Assembly: GCF_000018865.1 (NCBI RefSeq)
Contig: NC_010175.1
Coordinates: 1,178,001 to 1,242,000 of the forward strand
Direction of reading: 5' to 3'
DNA length: 64,000 bases
Source of the DNA: Chloroflexus aurantiacus J-10-fl
GTDB lineage: Bacteria; Chloroflexota; Chloroflexia; Chloroflexales; Chloroflexaceae
Shown: one piece after another, positions 8,998 to 18,826 of the stretch
Layout of the letters: every line of letters starts with the position of its first letter
Position numbering within the stretch: position 1 is the stretch's first letter
Notes under the pieces: generated by a model
Told to the model about the DNA's origin: nothing
What the model saw: only the letters and a program-made list of their open reading frames with translations
The model's database searches: none
Position numbers and translations under genes: made by a program

Positions 8998-11184
8998 TTA
9001 CTGCGGCAACCGCGCCCGAAAACCCAACAAGCGCATACCGTTCAGCGTGACCAGCAGCGATGCTCCCACATCAGCCAAAACGGCCATCCACATCGTGCTG
9101 AGACCGGCCAGCACCAGAACGATAAAGATCAGCTTGATCCCAATGCTAAAGACAATATTCGCCGTGATCGTGCGCATAGTCTGCCGGCTAAGTGCTACTG
9201 CAAACGGCAACTGCCGCAAATCACCACCAAGCAGCGTAATATCGGCAGTCTCCATAGCCTGCGTCGTGCCCCCGGCCTGCACCCCCATCGCAATCCCGAC
9301 ATCAGCGGTTGCCAGGGCCGGCGCATCATTGATCCCGTCGCCGACCATTGCAACGACACCACCAGACTGACGTAATGCACTGACCACCTGAGCCTTGGTT
9401 TCGGGCAACAGACCGGCGCGCACCTCAGACACCCCAATCTCACCGGCAATCCGTTCGGCGGTCGCCGGCTCATCACCGGTGAGCATCACGATGCGTAAGC
9501 CCTGATCACGGAGTGCTGCCACCGCACTTCGGCTCTCTGCCCGTACCGTATCGGCAACGGTGATCGTGCCGCGATACTGACCACCAACACCGACCATCAG
9601 GGGCGTGTAGCCGAGCTGACTATCGTGTTTCGCCGCGAGACAATGCCATTCATCGTGACGCAACGCCTGATCAAAGACCCGATGACTCCCGATCAAGACT
9701 TCATCGCCATTGACCACCCCCACCACGCCTTTCCCGGTCAACGCCCGTACCTGCTCGGCTGGTGGCAGGGTAAGACCACGATTAACCGCCGCACCGACAA
9801 TCGCGTGGGCAAGGGGATGTTCAGAACGGCGCTCGACCGCTCCAGCAATAGTAAGCAGTTCATCGCAGGTACGGCAATGCCCGACCGGAGTCGCCTCGCC
9901 TGCTGGACAACCAACGGCTCGCAGACCGACCACGGTTGGTTTACCGGTCGTAAGCGTACCGGTCTTATCGAGCGCAATCGTCTGTACCCGTGCCAGCGTC
10001 TCCAGGTATGCGCCACCTTTAATCAGCACCCCATACCGGGCCGCTGTGCTTAGCGCACTCACAATACTGACCGGCGTGCTGATGACCAGCGCACACGGAC
10101 AGGCAACGACCAGCAGTGCCAGACCACGGTAGAGCCAGCCAAACGTATCCGGATCGGGATTCCAGAACGGTTGCCCGAACACGAGTGGCGGTACGATTGC
10201 AACCAGCGCTGCCAGCGCAGTGACCAGCGGCGTATAGATGCGGGCAAAGCGGTCGATAAACCGTTGCACTGGTGCCCGGCGCTCCTGCGCCTCCTGCACC
10301 AGATGGATCATCCGGGCCACCGCACTCTCGGCGGCGGGGCGATCAACACGCAGCTCAATACTGCCTTCGCCATTCATCGTCCCCGCAAAGAGTGTATCCC
10401 CCACATCGCGCTCAACCAGCCGACTCTCGCCGGTGATCGGCGCCTGATTCACCAGCGAACTCCCGGCAACAATCGTGCCATCAACCGGTATCCGTTCACC
10501 GGGCCGGATCAGAATCCGATCACCGACCTGCAAATCGGCAACCGGTACCACCTGCTCACCGCCGGATGTCAGCCGTGTGGCGGTCGGTGGCGTCAGCTCT
10601 AGCAGACTACGAATAGCGTGGCGGGCACGATTGGCCGTATACCCTTCAAGCGCCTCGCCAATAGCGTAGAGCACCAGCACCAGCCCGGCTTCAACATAGG
10701 CGCCAATCACCACCGCCCCGATGGCAGCGATGGTCATCAGTGCATCAATCCCCAGCTCACGGTTGGTACGGAGTGTTCGCCAGGCCTGACGGGCAATGCC
10801 CGGCCCTACCAGTGCCAGCGCCAGCAGCGATAGCACCTCTATCCACAACGCATCCCAACCGAGCACTTCGTGGAGTACTATCCCCGGCAATACCAGCACC
10901 AGACCGATCAAGGCCAGTTGGGTCTCCCGGCGGCTTAGCATAAAACGTAAAAACGTCGGAGGTAACTCATCGCCGGAGCTGGCCTCAGCCTGAATGTCGT
11001 ACCCCAAATCGCGTACCCGCGCAATCACTGTCGCCGGATCTACATCACCGGCTACGTGCAAGCGGGCAGTGGTAAAATGCAGCTCGCACGTCGTCACACC
11101 CGGCAATCGTGCGACTCCCCGTTCAATCTTCCGCGCACAATCCGGGCAATCCATCCCGCTAATCGTAAACTGCTGTTTGTTCAT
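8998..11184 (-). CDS. zntA: Zn/Cd/Pb-transporting P1B-type ATPase
   Basis: 728 residues. An N-terminal HMA domain with GMDCPDCARKIE (CxxC) is followed by eight predicted membrane helices. The CPC ion-binding motif lies in VACPCALVISTP, the phosphorylation site in DKTGTLTTG, the SEHPLAHAI motif in the N-domain and the hinge in GDGINDAPALATADVGIAMG. The last helix has LADVGASLLVTLNGMRLL, closely resembling the Asp-Gly motif of ZntA, so Zn/Cd/Pb export fits better than Cu. Transcribed away from the phosphofructokinase gene. No metal-responsive regulator gene is adjacent. Confidence 0.9.
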   Translation of the reverse strand: MNKQQFTISGMDCPDCARKIERGVARLPGVTTCELHFTTARLHVAGDVDPATVIARVRDLGYDIQAEASSGDELPPTFLRFMLSRRETQLALIGLVLVLPGIVLHEVLGWDALWIEVLSLLALALVGPGIARQAWRTLRTNRELGIDALMTIAAIGAVVIGAYVEAGLVLVLYAIGEALEGYTANRARHAIRSLLELTPPTATRLTSGGEQVVPVADLQVGDRILIRPGERIPVDGTIVAGSSLVNQAPITGESRLVERDVGDTLFAGTMNGEGSIELRVDRPAAESAVARMIHLVQEAQERRAPVQRFIDRFARIYTPLVTALAALVAIVPPLVFGQPFWNPDPDTFGWLYRGLALLVVACPCALVISTPVSIVSALSTAARYGVLIKGGAYLETLARVQTIALDKTGTLTTGKPTVVGLRAVGCPAGEATPVGHCRTCDELLTIAGAVERRSEHPLAHAIVGAAVNRGLTLPPAEQVRALTGKGVVGVVNGDEVLIGSHRVFDQALRHDEWHCLAAKHDSQLGYTPLMVGVGGQYRGTITVADTVRAESRSAVAALRDQGLRIVMLTGDEPATAERIAGEIGVSEVRAGLLPETKAQVVSALRQSGGVVAMVGDGINDAPALATADVGIAMGVQAGGTTQAMETADITLLGGDLRQLPFAVALSRQTMRTITANIVFSIGIKLIFIVLVLAGLSTMWMAVLADVGASLLVTLNGMRLLGFRARLPQ

Positions 11185-11409
11185 GGTTGAAATTCCTCAG
11201 CAGGACAAAAACGTTCAGCTTACGACTCCATTTTACGCCATTTTGTCGCCGAGTCAAGGGGAATGCATGAAAATGAAACCATGTCTTACTGGTACTTTTC
11301 AGCAATGAAAATACTGTTGTATTCAATACATAATCTCAACAAGACGCACGAGTTCTACCCGTCGTCCGGCATGGAGACTCTGCGCATTCTTCACCCCGCG
11401 CTCCTGTGA

Positions 11410-11415
11410 TATACT
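11410..11415 (+). promoter_or_regulatory. Candidate -10 for phosphofructokinase gene
   Basis: TATACT lies 46 bases before the ATG, with a weak TTCTTC 17 bases further upstream. A GAGGA Shine-Dalgarno at 11452-11456 precedes the start. Confidence 0.35.
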
Positions 11416-11461
11416 TGCGCATGCAACCATATCGCTATCCGCCAAGAGGGCGAGGAATACA

Positions 11462-13705
11462 ATGACACATCCAACGATCCGAATTGGAGTCTTAACCAGT
11501 GGTGGCGATGCGCCGGGTATGAACGCCGCAGTACGGGCTGTTGTACGCACCGGCATCAGTCGTGGCTGTGAAGTCTTTGCAATCTACGAAGGCTATCAGG
11601 GTCTGATCGAAGGTGGAAAATTGATCCGGCGCATGGATTGGAGTTCCGTTGGCGGCATCATCCAGCGTGGCGGTACGATCATTGGTACGGCGCGCAGCGC
11701 GGCATTCCGCACCCGCGAGGGCCGACGCCGCGCAGCAGCGAATCTCTTGGCCCACGGGATCGACCGCCTGGTCGTGATCGGTGGTGATGGCAGCCTCACC
11801 GGTGCCGACCTCTTTCGTCGTGAATGGCCGGAACTGCTGGCCGAACTGGTCGCAGCTGGTGAGATCAGCAGCGAGCAGGCCGCCGCCCATCCCAATCTCC
11901 TCATTGCCGGGATTGTGGGCAGTATCGACAATGACTTCTGCGGTACCGATATGACCATTGGTGCCGACACGGCGCTGCATCGTATCACCGAGGCGATTGA
12001 TGCAATCAGCTCGACGGCGGCCAGTCATCAGCGTACCTTTGTCATCGAGGTGATGGGGCGGAATTGTGGCTACCTGGCGCTGATGGGGGCGATTGCCGGT
12101 GGCGCAGACTGGGCATTTATCCCTGAAATGCCTCCCCAAATGGATGACTGGGAGCAGCATATGTGCGATGTGCTGCGGATCGGACGCGAACAGGGGCGAC
12201 GCGACAGCATTGTGGTGGTAGCCGAAGGGGCGTGTGATCGCGACGGGAAACCAATCACGGCTTCGTATGTCAAGAAAATTTTGGAAGAGCGTCTGGGTGA
12301 AGATACCAGAGTGACCATCCTCGGCCACGTGCAGCGTGGTGGCGCTCCCAGCGCATTTGATCGCTGGATGAGTTCATTATTGGGGGCAACGGCGGTTGAA
12401 GAGTTACTGGAAGCCGATCCCAATGCCGAACCGAAACTGATCGGGTTGCGTGAGAATCGGGTTGTGCGTCTACCACTGATGACCTGTGTCCGCGATACCC
12501 ATCAGGTTGCCGAGGCGATTGCCCAGCGCGACTACGAACGTGCGCTGGCGATGCGGGGCAATAGCTTTGTGGAGGCGTACCGCACCCTCGGCACCCTCAT
12601 TCAGTCGCAGCCCTCGCCCCCCGACCGATTACGGCGCGGGCATCGCTTCGCAGTGCTGCACAGTGGCGGCCCGGCACCGGGAATGAATACGGCGGTACGG
12701 GCAGCGGTGCGGATCGGCATTGACCGCGGCCATACGATGCTCGGTGTGCGCAATGGGTTTCAGGGACTGATCGATGGCGACATCCACGAAATGGATTGGA
12801 TGAGCGTAAGTGGTTGGGCAACGATGGGTGGCGCCGAGCTGGGCACCAATCGCAAGGTGCCGCAAGGCAGCGAGCTATACCAGATTGCCCGTAACATCGA
12901 GCGCTTCGGAATTGACGGTATCTTGATGATCGGTGGTTGGACCGGGTATCAGGCAATCTACAAGCTGTACAGCGAGCGACACATCTTCCCGGCATTCAAC
13001 ATCCCTATGATCTGCTTGCCGGCAACGATTGACAACAATCTTCCCGGTTCTGAGCTGAGTCTGGGTGCAGATACCGCATTGAACAGCATCGTCAGTGCAA
13101 TTGATCGGATCAAGCAGTCGGCGGTGGCTTCACGGCGCTGTTTCATTGTCGAAGTTATGGGGCGTGACTGTGGTTATCTGGCCTTGATGAGCGGATTGGC
13201 AACCGGCGCCGAGCGGGTCTACCTCCCCGAAGAAGGCATCAGCCTGCGCAAATTGCAAGCCGATCTCGACGAGATGATGCGCTGGTTTCGTGCTGGTAAG
13301 CGCCTGAGTTTGATCATTCGCAATGAAAAAGCGAATCCGATCTACACCACCTCGTTCATCTGCTCGTTGTTTGAAGAAGAGGGTGGTAAGCTATTCGAGG
13401 TACGGCAGGCGATTCTCGGTCATTTGCAGCAGGGAGGTGATCCTTCGCCGTTCGACCGTATTCAGGCTACCCGTCTGGCCGTGCGCTGTATCGAGTTCCT
13501 GGTCGAGCACGCTGACCGTCGCGAACCAATCGGGGCGTTCATCGGCTATCGGGGCGGTAAAGTCCAGATACATCAGCTCGACGATATGCCACGCCTGATG
13601 GATCCGGTGCATGCCCGTCCGCGAGAGCAGTGGTGGATGTCTTTGCGGCAAATGACCGATTTGCTCACGACGCCGCCATCACCTACCGTTGAGAGCGGGA
13701 AGTAA
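11462..13705 (+). CDS. pfkA: Two-domain, eukaryotic-type 6-phosphofructokinase
   Basis: 747 residues, two fused PFK domains, about 1-385 and 386-747; bacterial PfkA is usually about 320 residues. The N-half keeps the catalytic apparatus: GGDAPGMN, ATP-site GGDGS (Asp109), GSIDNDFCGTDMTIGAD with catalytic Asp156, VIEVMGRNCGYLAL and GHVQRGG. The C-half is altered at the matching places: GGWTGY (493 is Trp) for GGDGS and PATIDNNLPGSELS (Asn526) for the second Asp, though GHLQQGGDPSPFDR remains. Inserts such as EWPELLAELVAAGEIS and a C-terminal REQWWMSLR resemble animal and fungal PFK. The N-half is probably catalytic and the C-half regulatory. It phosphorylates fructose-6-phosphate in glycolysis. 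Confidence 0.93.
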   Translation: MTHPTIRIGVLTSGGDAPGMNAAVRAVVRTGISRGCEVFAIYEGYQGLIEGGKLIRRMDWSSVGGIIQRGGTIIGTARSAAFRTREGRRRAAANLLAHGIDRLVVIGGDGSLTGADLFRREWPELLAELVAAGEISSEQAAAHPNLLIAGIVGSIDNDFCGTDMTIGADTALHRITEAIDAISSTAASHQRTFVIEVMGRNCGYLALMGAIAGGADWAFIPEMPPQMDDWEQHMCDVLRIGREQGRRDSIVVVAEGACDRDGKPITASYVKKILEERLGEDTRVTILGHVQRGGAPSAFDRWMSSLLGATAVEELLEADPNAEPKLIGLRENRVVRLPLMTCVRDTHQVAEAIAQRDYERALAMRGNSFVEAYRTLGTLIQSQPSPPDRLRRGHRFAVLHSGGPAPGMNTAVRAAVRIGIDRGHTMLGVRNGFQGLIDGDIHEMDWMSVSGWATMGGAELGTNRKVPQGSELYQIARNIERFGIDGILMIGGWTGYQAIYKLYSERHIFPAFNIPMICLPATIDNNLPGSELSLGADTALNSIVSAIDRIKQSAVASRRCFIVEVMGRDCGYLALMSGLATGAERVYLPEEGISLRKLQADLDEMMRWFRAGKRLSLIIRNEKANPIYTTSFICSLFEEEGGKLFEVRQAILGHLQQGGDPSPFDRIQATRLAVRCIEFLVEHADRREPIGAFIGYRGGKVQIHQLDDMPRLMDPVHARPREQWWMSLRQMTDLLTTPPSPTVESGK

Positions 13706-14187
13706 TAGCAGGTGCGCTGGCCCGGCAATGATGAATATCAAATCTGGTGCCACAGAAGGCTTGGCACACGATCCGAAAATGAGCCTGATGCCGAACCTGA
13801 GCGTGATATTGAACCAGCACTCTGCACCTGCAACGACCCAATAGGGGCTTGCCGGTAGCACACCCGGTGGCTGCTTAGCACGGGCCCCCCGGAATGATGC
13901 ACATCGCTGAACAAGAGCTAGCGTGATTGCTGTGGTAGGGGACGTCACACCGTTCCCTACCCCATACCGCTACATCAGGCTGTACCAGGCTGTCCAAACC
14001 TTGCGAGCAGAGACATATCACGCTGGCGCTGCCTCTGAGCACGAACGTTTTGAACCAGCGCTCCGCACCGGTAACGACCCAACAGAGGCTCGCCGATAGC
14101 TGTTCAGCACGGCGACACCCCGAAACGCTGCACCTCTGCGCGTAAGATTTATATCAAATCCAGTTTAATGGAAGTCATGAAACACTA
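13706..14187. other. Non-coding spacer with degenerate repeats
   Basis: No supported gene. A module reading approximately GAACCAGC.CTCxGCACC..AACGACCCA appears near 13811 and 14053, and a related copy near 14620, all degraded. This starts the 4-kb repeat region between pfk and ssb. Confidence 0.6.
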
Positions 14188-14478
14188 TCCAACGTCACTC
14201 TGACGCTGCACTGCGGTGCGTAAGTGCTGGTATCCCCTGGGAGCACGAGCCTCCGGCTCGCCCACCACCTGGAGCCGCACACCCTCCAACGTCACTCTGA
14301 CGCTGCACTGCGGTGCGTAAGTGCTGGTATCCCCTGGGAGCACGAACCTCCGGCTCGCCCACCGCCTGGAGCCGCACACCCTCCAACGTCACTCTGACGC
14401 TGCACTGCGGTGCGTAAGTGCTGGTATCCCCTGGGAGCACGAGCCTCCGGCTCGCCCACCGCCTGGAGCCGCACACCC
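14188..14478. repeat. Three tandem 97-bp repeats
   Basis: Units begin at 14188, 14285 and 14382 with TCCAACGTCACTCTGACGCT and are nearly identical. Each contains the hairpin-prone block GGGAGCACGAGCCTCCGGCT, which also occurs in variants near 8710, 8880 and 35885. The 97-bp period is not a multiple of three, so the overlapping ORFs are not coding. Confidence 0.92.
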
Positions 14479-15467
14479 TGCTGACCCACCCTGAACCGTT
14501 CACATCCACCCCCAGCGGGAGCGGACCGGGGTGAGGGCGTGTCGTATCTGAGAACAACGCAAGCGTGACCCGCGTCCAGGCACCACCTTGACATTGCCCC
14601 TGAACGTAACGGCACGTAAACCAGTCAGTACACCTGCAACGACCCACCAGCGGCCCGCCAGGGGCGTGCTTCGTGGAGCTTCAGCATGGGCGCAACAACC
14701 TGAGCGATGCACATTGTCAGTCAAGATTGGACATAGGCGCTGCACCACGGTGCCTACGTATATCCCCTGCGCGCGCGATCCTCCGGCTCACCCATCACCT
14801 GGAACTGCGTGCCCTACTGACTCACCCTGCACCGTTCACATCCGCCTCCAGCGGGGGCGGACAGGGGTGGGAACGTTCTTCCGTTCCGGCGAGTTCAGAG
14901 ACAGACTGAAAATATAAGCCGGCACCGCTTCTACCGCATCAGGAAGCGCCAGCACAGCCCTCTCATCGCCCCTCGCCCGTGATGCTGCAAGGACAGGCAG
15001 GAAATACGAGGGAATACAACTTCTACCGCATCAGGAAGCGCCAGCACAGCACTCTCATCTCACTTCTTCCACGCCGCGCTTTTCATTACCCACATATCAC
15101 CCAGTAACCGGTATGACACCTCATATCACATCGTGATGAATACGGTGCATCATTCGTCACGCACTCCATCCAAGTGGTCACGCACTCCTCAGCGTCCTGC
15201 TGCATTATCAGCACAACATCAATACCGTTCCCGTGACACGGGTTTCCAGCCCGTGTGCAGCCATCCCCGCCACTGCCGTCAGGTGCTGGCCGTCGCCGAT
15301 GATGCGCAGGCAGGAAGCCTGCTTCACGGGCTGGCGCAACGTCCCCCGCTGCCCCACCCAACCCGCCGATCTGTGCCCCCTCGCCAACGGCACGCCCTGC
15401 CAGGGCGATCCAGCAGCACGTCCGGCACCCCCTCCGCACCGTGCGGCCAGCCCTGCGGTCGTGCGGG
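14479..15467. other. Repeat-derived non-coding spacer
   Basis: About 1 kb without supported genes. It contains CCAGCGGGAGCGGACCGGGG-type modules (14510, 14843), a direct repeat ACTTCTACCGCATCAGGAAG (about 14929 and 15020, also near 42270 in shortened form), and a hairpin ACACGGGTTTCCAGCCCGTG near 15236 typical of REP sequences. Confidence 0.6.
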
Positions 15468-17210
15468 CTGACGCCCTCCCTCACGACCTGCACGCCCCGC
15501 CGGGTCTATCCATACGTGCGCCTGACACCTGCTCCCCGCCGGCAGGTCAGCCCCGGAGAGGCTTCCACGAAGGGTGGCAGGGTTTCAACCCGCCAATCCG
15601 TGCCAACCCGCCGCTCCATTAACCCACCGGCGCAGAAACCCGTCAACCCTTCCCCTCGCTGCCCTTCACCACACCGTTTCCGCCCCCCGCCGGGCTACCG
15701 TTGAGCACGCTCAGCCCTGCCGGTCAGGTAGGCTGACGCCCTCCCTCACGACCTGCACGCCCCGCCGGGTCTATCCATACGTGCGCCTGACACCTGCTCC
15801 CCGCCGGCAGGTCAGCCCCGGAGAGGCTTCCACGAAGGGTGGCAGGGTTTCAACCCGCCAATCCGTGCCAACCCGCCGCTCCATTAACCCACCGGCGCAG
15901 AAACCCGTCAACCCTTCCCCTCGCTGCCCTTCACCACACCGTTTCCGCCCCCTGCCGGGCTACCGTTGAGCACGCTCAGCCCTGTCGGTCAGGTAGGCTG
16001 ACACCCTCCCTCACGACCTGCACGCCCCGCCGGGTCTATCCATACGTGCGCCTGACACCTGCTCCCCGCCGGCAGGTCAGCCCCGGAGAGGCTTCCACGA
16101 AGGGTGGCAGGGTTTCAACCCGCCGATCCGTGCCAACCCGCCGCTCCATTAACCCGCCGGCGCAAAAACCCGCCAACCCTTCCCCTCGCTGCCCTTCACC
16201 ACACCGTTTCCGCCCCCTGCCGGGCTACCGTTGAGTACGCTCAGCCCTGTCGGTCAGGTAGGCTGACGCCCTCCCTCACGACCTGCACGCCCCGCCGGGG
16301 CTATCCATACGTGCGCCTGACACCTGCTCCCCGCCGGCAGGTCAGCCCCGGAGAGGCTTCCACGAAGGGAGGCAGGGTTTCAACCCGCCGATCCGTGCCA
16401 ACCCGCCGCTCCATTAACCCGCCGGCGCAGAAACCCGTCAACCCTTCCCCTCGCTGCCCTTCACCACACCGTTTCCGACCCCCGCCGGGCTACCGTTGAG
16501 CACGCTCAGCCCTGTCGGTCAGGTAGGCTGACGCCCTCCCTCACGACCTGCACACCCCGCCGGGGCTATCCATACGTGCGCCTGACACCTGCTCCCCGCC
16601 GCCAGGCAGCCCTGCCGGCCTTCCACGAATTGAGGCAGGGTTTCAACCCGCCGATCCGTGCCAACCCGCCGCTCCATTAACCCACCGGCGCAGAAACCCG
16701 TCAACCCTTCCCCTCGCTGCCCTTCACCACACCGTTTCCGACCCCCGCCGGGCTACCGTTGAGCACGCTCAGCCCTGTCGGTCAGGTAGGCTGACGCCCT
16801 CCCTCACGACCTGCACACCCCGCCGGGGCCTATCCATGCGTGCGCCTGACACCTGCTCCCCGCCGCCAGGCAGCCCTGCCGGCCTTCCACGAATTGAGGC
16901 AGGGTTGCAACCCGCCAATCCGTGCCAACCCGCCGCTCCATTAACCCGCCGGCGCAAAAACCCGCCAACCCTTCCCCTCGCTGCCCTTCACCACACCGTT
17001 TCCGCCCCCTGCCGGGCTACCGTTGAGCACGCTCAGCCCCCTTCCCTCCGCGCGGTCAGCCCTGCCGGTCAGGTAGGCTGACGCCCTCCCTCACGACCTG
17101 CACGCCCCGCCGGGTCTATCCATACGTGCGACTGACACCTGCTCCCCGCCGGCAGGTCAGCCCTGCCGGCCTTCCACGAATTGAGGCAGGGTTTCAACCC
17201 GCCGACACGC
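15468..17210. repeat. Satellite array, seven units of about 265 bp
   Basis: Units begin with GCTGACGCCCTCCCTCACGA (one base variant at 15997) at 15468, 15732, 15997, 16262, 16527, 16790 and 17077, giving periods of 264, 265, 265, 265, 263 and 287; the last is partial. Two sub-types exist: units 1-4 have CCCCGGAGAGGCTTCCACGA, while units 5-7 have CCCTGCCGGCCTTCCACGAA. The top strand is strongly C-rich. The period shifts the reading frame at every unit, so the near-identical 131-residue ORFs in the array are artefacts. Confidence 0.95.
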
Positions 17211-17420
17211 CGGCCCCGATCCCGCACGTGGGCCAAGCAATATCCGAGTTGTGGGTAATGCATAGGAGGAAGCCGGAGGTGAGGGTGTTCATGACATCTC
17301 CAAGCCCTATCTCCTATATACGCTCACAAATTCTGTCCAACCTTGCCCCCCCACGGGGAGAGGCATCTAGCCATCCCTGTGGTGCCAACAACTATTGGTA
17401 GCCTCGGCAACGATGAACAG
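17211..17420. other. Spacer between satellite array and MITE-like element
   Basis: About 210 bases with no gene, promoter or repeat that I recognise. Confidence 0.4.
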
Positions 17421-17660
17421 TATCGGTTAACCCAAGTTGCCACCTATGCTATGAGCAGGCTACGGAGGCTGATTGCCAGGATGAACAGCACGACGTTGCG
17501 CGTACCACCGTGCGGCGTACCTGCCTGAACGACGTGGGGAGCATCCAATTCCTATCGACGCGCTACGCCACGCCTCACGACAGCAACTCAGGCTATAACC
17601 ATCCGCTGTGTTCTCCGTGCCTCTGTGGTGACAAAGGTAGCAACTTGAGTTATCGGTTAA
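17421..17660 (+). mobile_element. MITE-like element, copy 1
   Basis: About 240 bp. The left end CCCAAGTTGCCACCT and right end AGGTAGCAACTTGAGT are inverted copies. TATCGGTTAA flanks the element on both sides (17421-17430 and 17651-17660), which looks like a target duplication. The interior matches copies at 59223 and 62516, for example GAGCAGGCTACGGAG and GAACAGCACGACGTTGC. There is no coding capacity, so it is non-autonomous. Confidence 0.8.
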
Positions 17661-17725
17661 GACTTGGTATCACACGCCGCTACTCTAGCGTCACCGGCAA
17701 TGTGCTGGCTGCAAATGATGCGACA

Positions 17726-17753
17726 ACGCGGGTGAGATTATCCTCACCCGCGT
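17726..17753 (-). terminator. ssb terminator hairpin
   Basis: The perfect 11-bp arms ACGCGGGTGAG and CTCACCCGCGT pair around a six-base loop, 19 bases past the ssb stop on the minus strand. A weak T-rich stretch follows. Confidence 0.65.
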
Positions 17754-17771
17754 ATGCATCAGAGACTAGCA

Positions 17772-18302
17772 CTAGAAGGGAATATCTTCGTCTTCGATAG
17801 GTTGCGGCTGATTGCGAGCAGGGGCACGGCTAACCGGTGGTCGGGTAGAAGGAGCACTGGTTGCCGAACGTGAAGGTGTGGGTGGTACCGGTGGCGGTGT
17901 CCGCCGCACCGGCTCGTCCATTGGCTCGTCGTATGCCGGTTCAGCATCAGGTATTGGCCCACGCTCACCTTTGGGGGAGAGAATGATCATATCCTGGGCG
18001 ATCACCTCAGTCGTATAGCGATCCTGCCCATCGCGATCCGTCCACTTGCGGGTCTGAAGGCGACCCTCGACGTAAACACGGGTACCTTTGGTGAGGTATT
18101 GATTGCAGATTTCACCGAGCTTGTCCCATGCGACGACGCGGAACCACTCGGTCTCTTCGTGTGTATTGCCGTCTTTATCGCGCCACGTGCGGTTGCTCGC
18201 CACCCGGAATGTGGTAACTGCGCTTCCCTGTGCGGTGTAACGCATCTCAGGATCAGCGCCGAGATGGCCTGTCAATTGAACCTTGTTCAAATCCTTCGCC
18301 AT
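17772..18302 (-). CDS. ssb: Single-stranded DNA-binding protein
   Basis: 176 residues. The N-terminal OB fold (about 1-110) begins DLNKVQLTGHLGADPEMRYT and includes NRTWRDKDGNTHEETEWF, GTRVYVEGRL and YTTEVIAQDMIIL. A Pro-rich disordered linker follows, and the acidic tip EDEDIPF docks partner proteins of replication and repair. Size and tail are typical of bacterial SSB. It is not beside rpsF/rpsR as in many bacteria, but has its own strong promoter upstream and a hairpin terminator downstream. Confidence 0.97.
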   Translation of the reverse strand: MAKDLNKVQLTGHLGADPEMRYTAQGSAVTTFRVASNRTWRDKDGNTHEETEWFRVVAWDKLGEICNQYLTKGTRVYVEGRLQTRKWTDRDGQDRYTTEVIAQDMIILSPKGERGPIPDAEPAYDEPMDEPVRRTPPPVPPTPSRSATSAPSTRPPVSRAPARNQPQPIEDEDIPF

Positions 18303-18390
18303 GATACCCTCCTCGTTACTCGTGTGTTATCGTCCCAACTGTACCGAACCGAGCGAGAGCTTTCCCGCACGATCTCGAACTATTGTGCGA

Positions 18391-18420
18391 ATTATAGCAT
18401 ATGCTCTGTCGCATCGTCAA
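18391..18420 (-). promoter_or_regulatory. Sigma-70 type promoter of ssb
   Basis: On the minus strand TTGACG (18415-18420) and TATAAT (18391-18396) are separated by 18 bases, with TGC directly before the -10 (extended -10). It lies 89 bases before the ssb ATG. Confidence 0.75.
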
Positions 18421-18460
18421 GAGCATAGCATTGCAATCATGTGACAGATTTGTGATGTTG

Positions 18461-18739
18461 TTACGACAGGCCAATATCGAAACCGGCTTCAAGGTCACGC
18501 CGTGAGTAGCGGCGGAACGCGAGCACGGTTGTGGTGTGGCGCACACCAGGAATACGGGCGATACCACCAGGAACAGCTTCATCAAGCGATTCGTAAGCGT
18601 TGACCCGCAGCACCGCGATGATGTCGTAGTCACCGGTGACGGAGTAGACTTCGGCGACGTTGGGAAGTTCGGCGACTTCCTGGGCAATATCGCTGATGCG
18701 TTGTGGTTCACAGGTGATAAATACGAAGGCAGTGACCAT
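18461..18739 (-). CDS. Stand-alone Lrp/AsnC ligand-binding (RAM) domain protein
   Basis: 92 residues, all accounted for by the RAM/AsnC C-terminal fold: FVFITCEPQRISDIAQEVAEL, then VAEVYSVTGDYDIIAVLRV and a closing strand TTTVLAFRRY. The N-terminal helix-turn-helix of Lrp/AsnC regulators is absent, so it cannot bind DNA by itself. Such proteins are thought to bind amino acids or effectors and to oligomerise with full-length partners. It lies upstream of ssb on the same strand, but ssb has a separate promoter. Confidence 0.85.
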   Translation of the reverse strand: MVTAFVFITCEPQRISDIAQEVAELPNVAEVYSVTGDYDIIAVLRVNAYESLDEAVPGGIARIPGVRHTTTVLAFRRYSRRDLEAGFDIGLS

Positions 18740-18826
18740 GAGCGCACTCCTGAATGACGGATCCGAGGACAGGTAAGCTAATGATACCAGATTCTACCTG
18801 TACGTGCTGCTGTCGTCGATACTGGC

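Noticed and set aside
15574-16499. Three near-identical 131-residue ORFs on the plus strand
   Set aside because: They lie in the 265-bp satellite. The unit length shifts the frame, each ORF spans two units, and there is no ribosome site or domain.
14188-17210. Possible CRISPR array
   Set aside because: Repeats are 97 or about 265 bp and directly abut each other; no short repeats with unique spacers and no cas genes.
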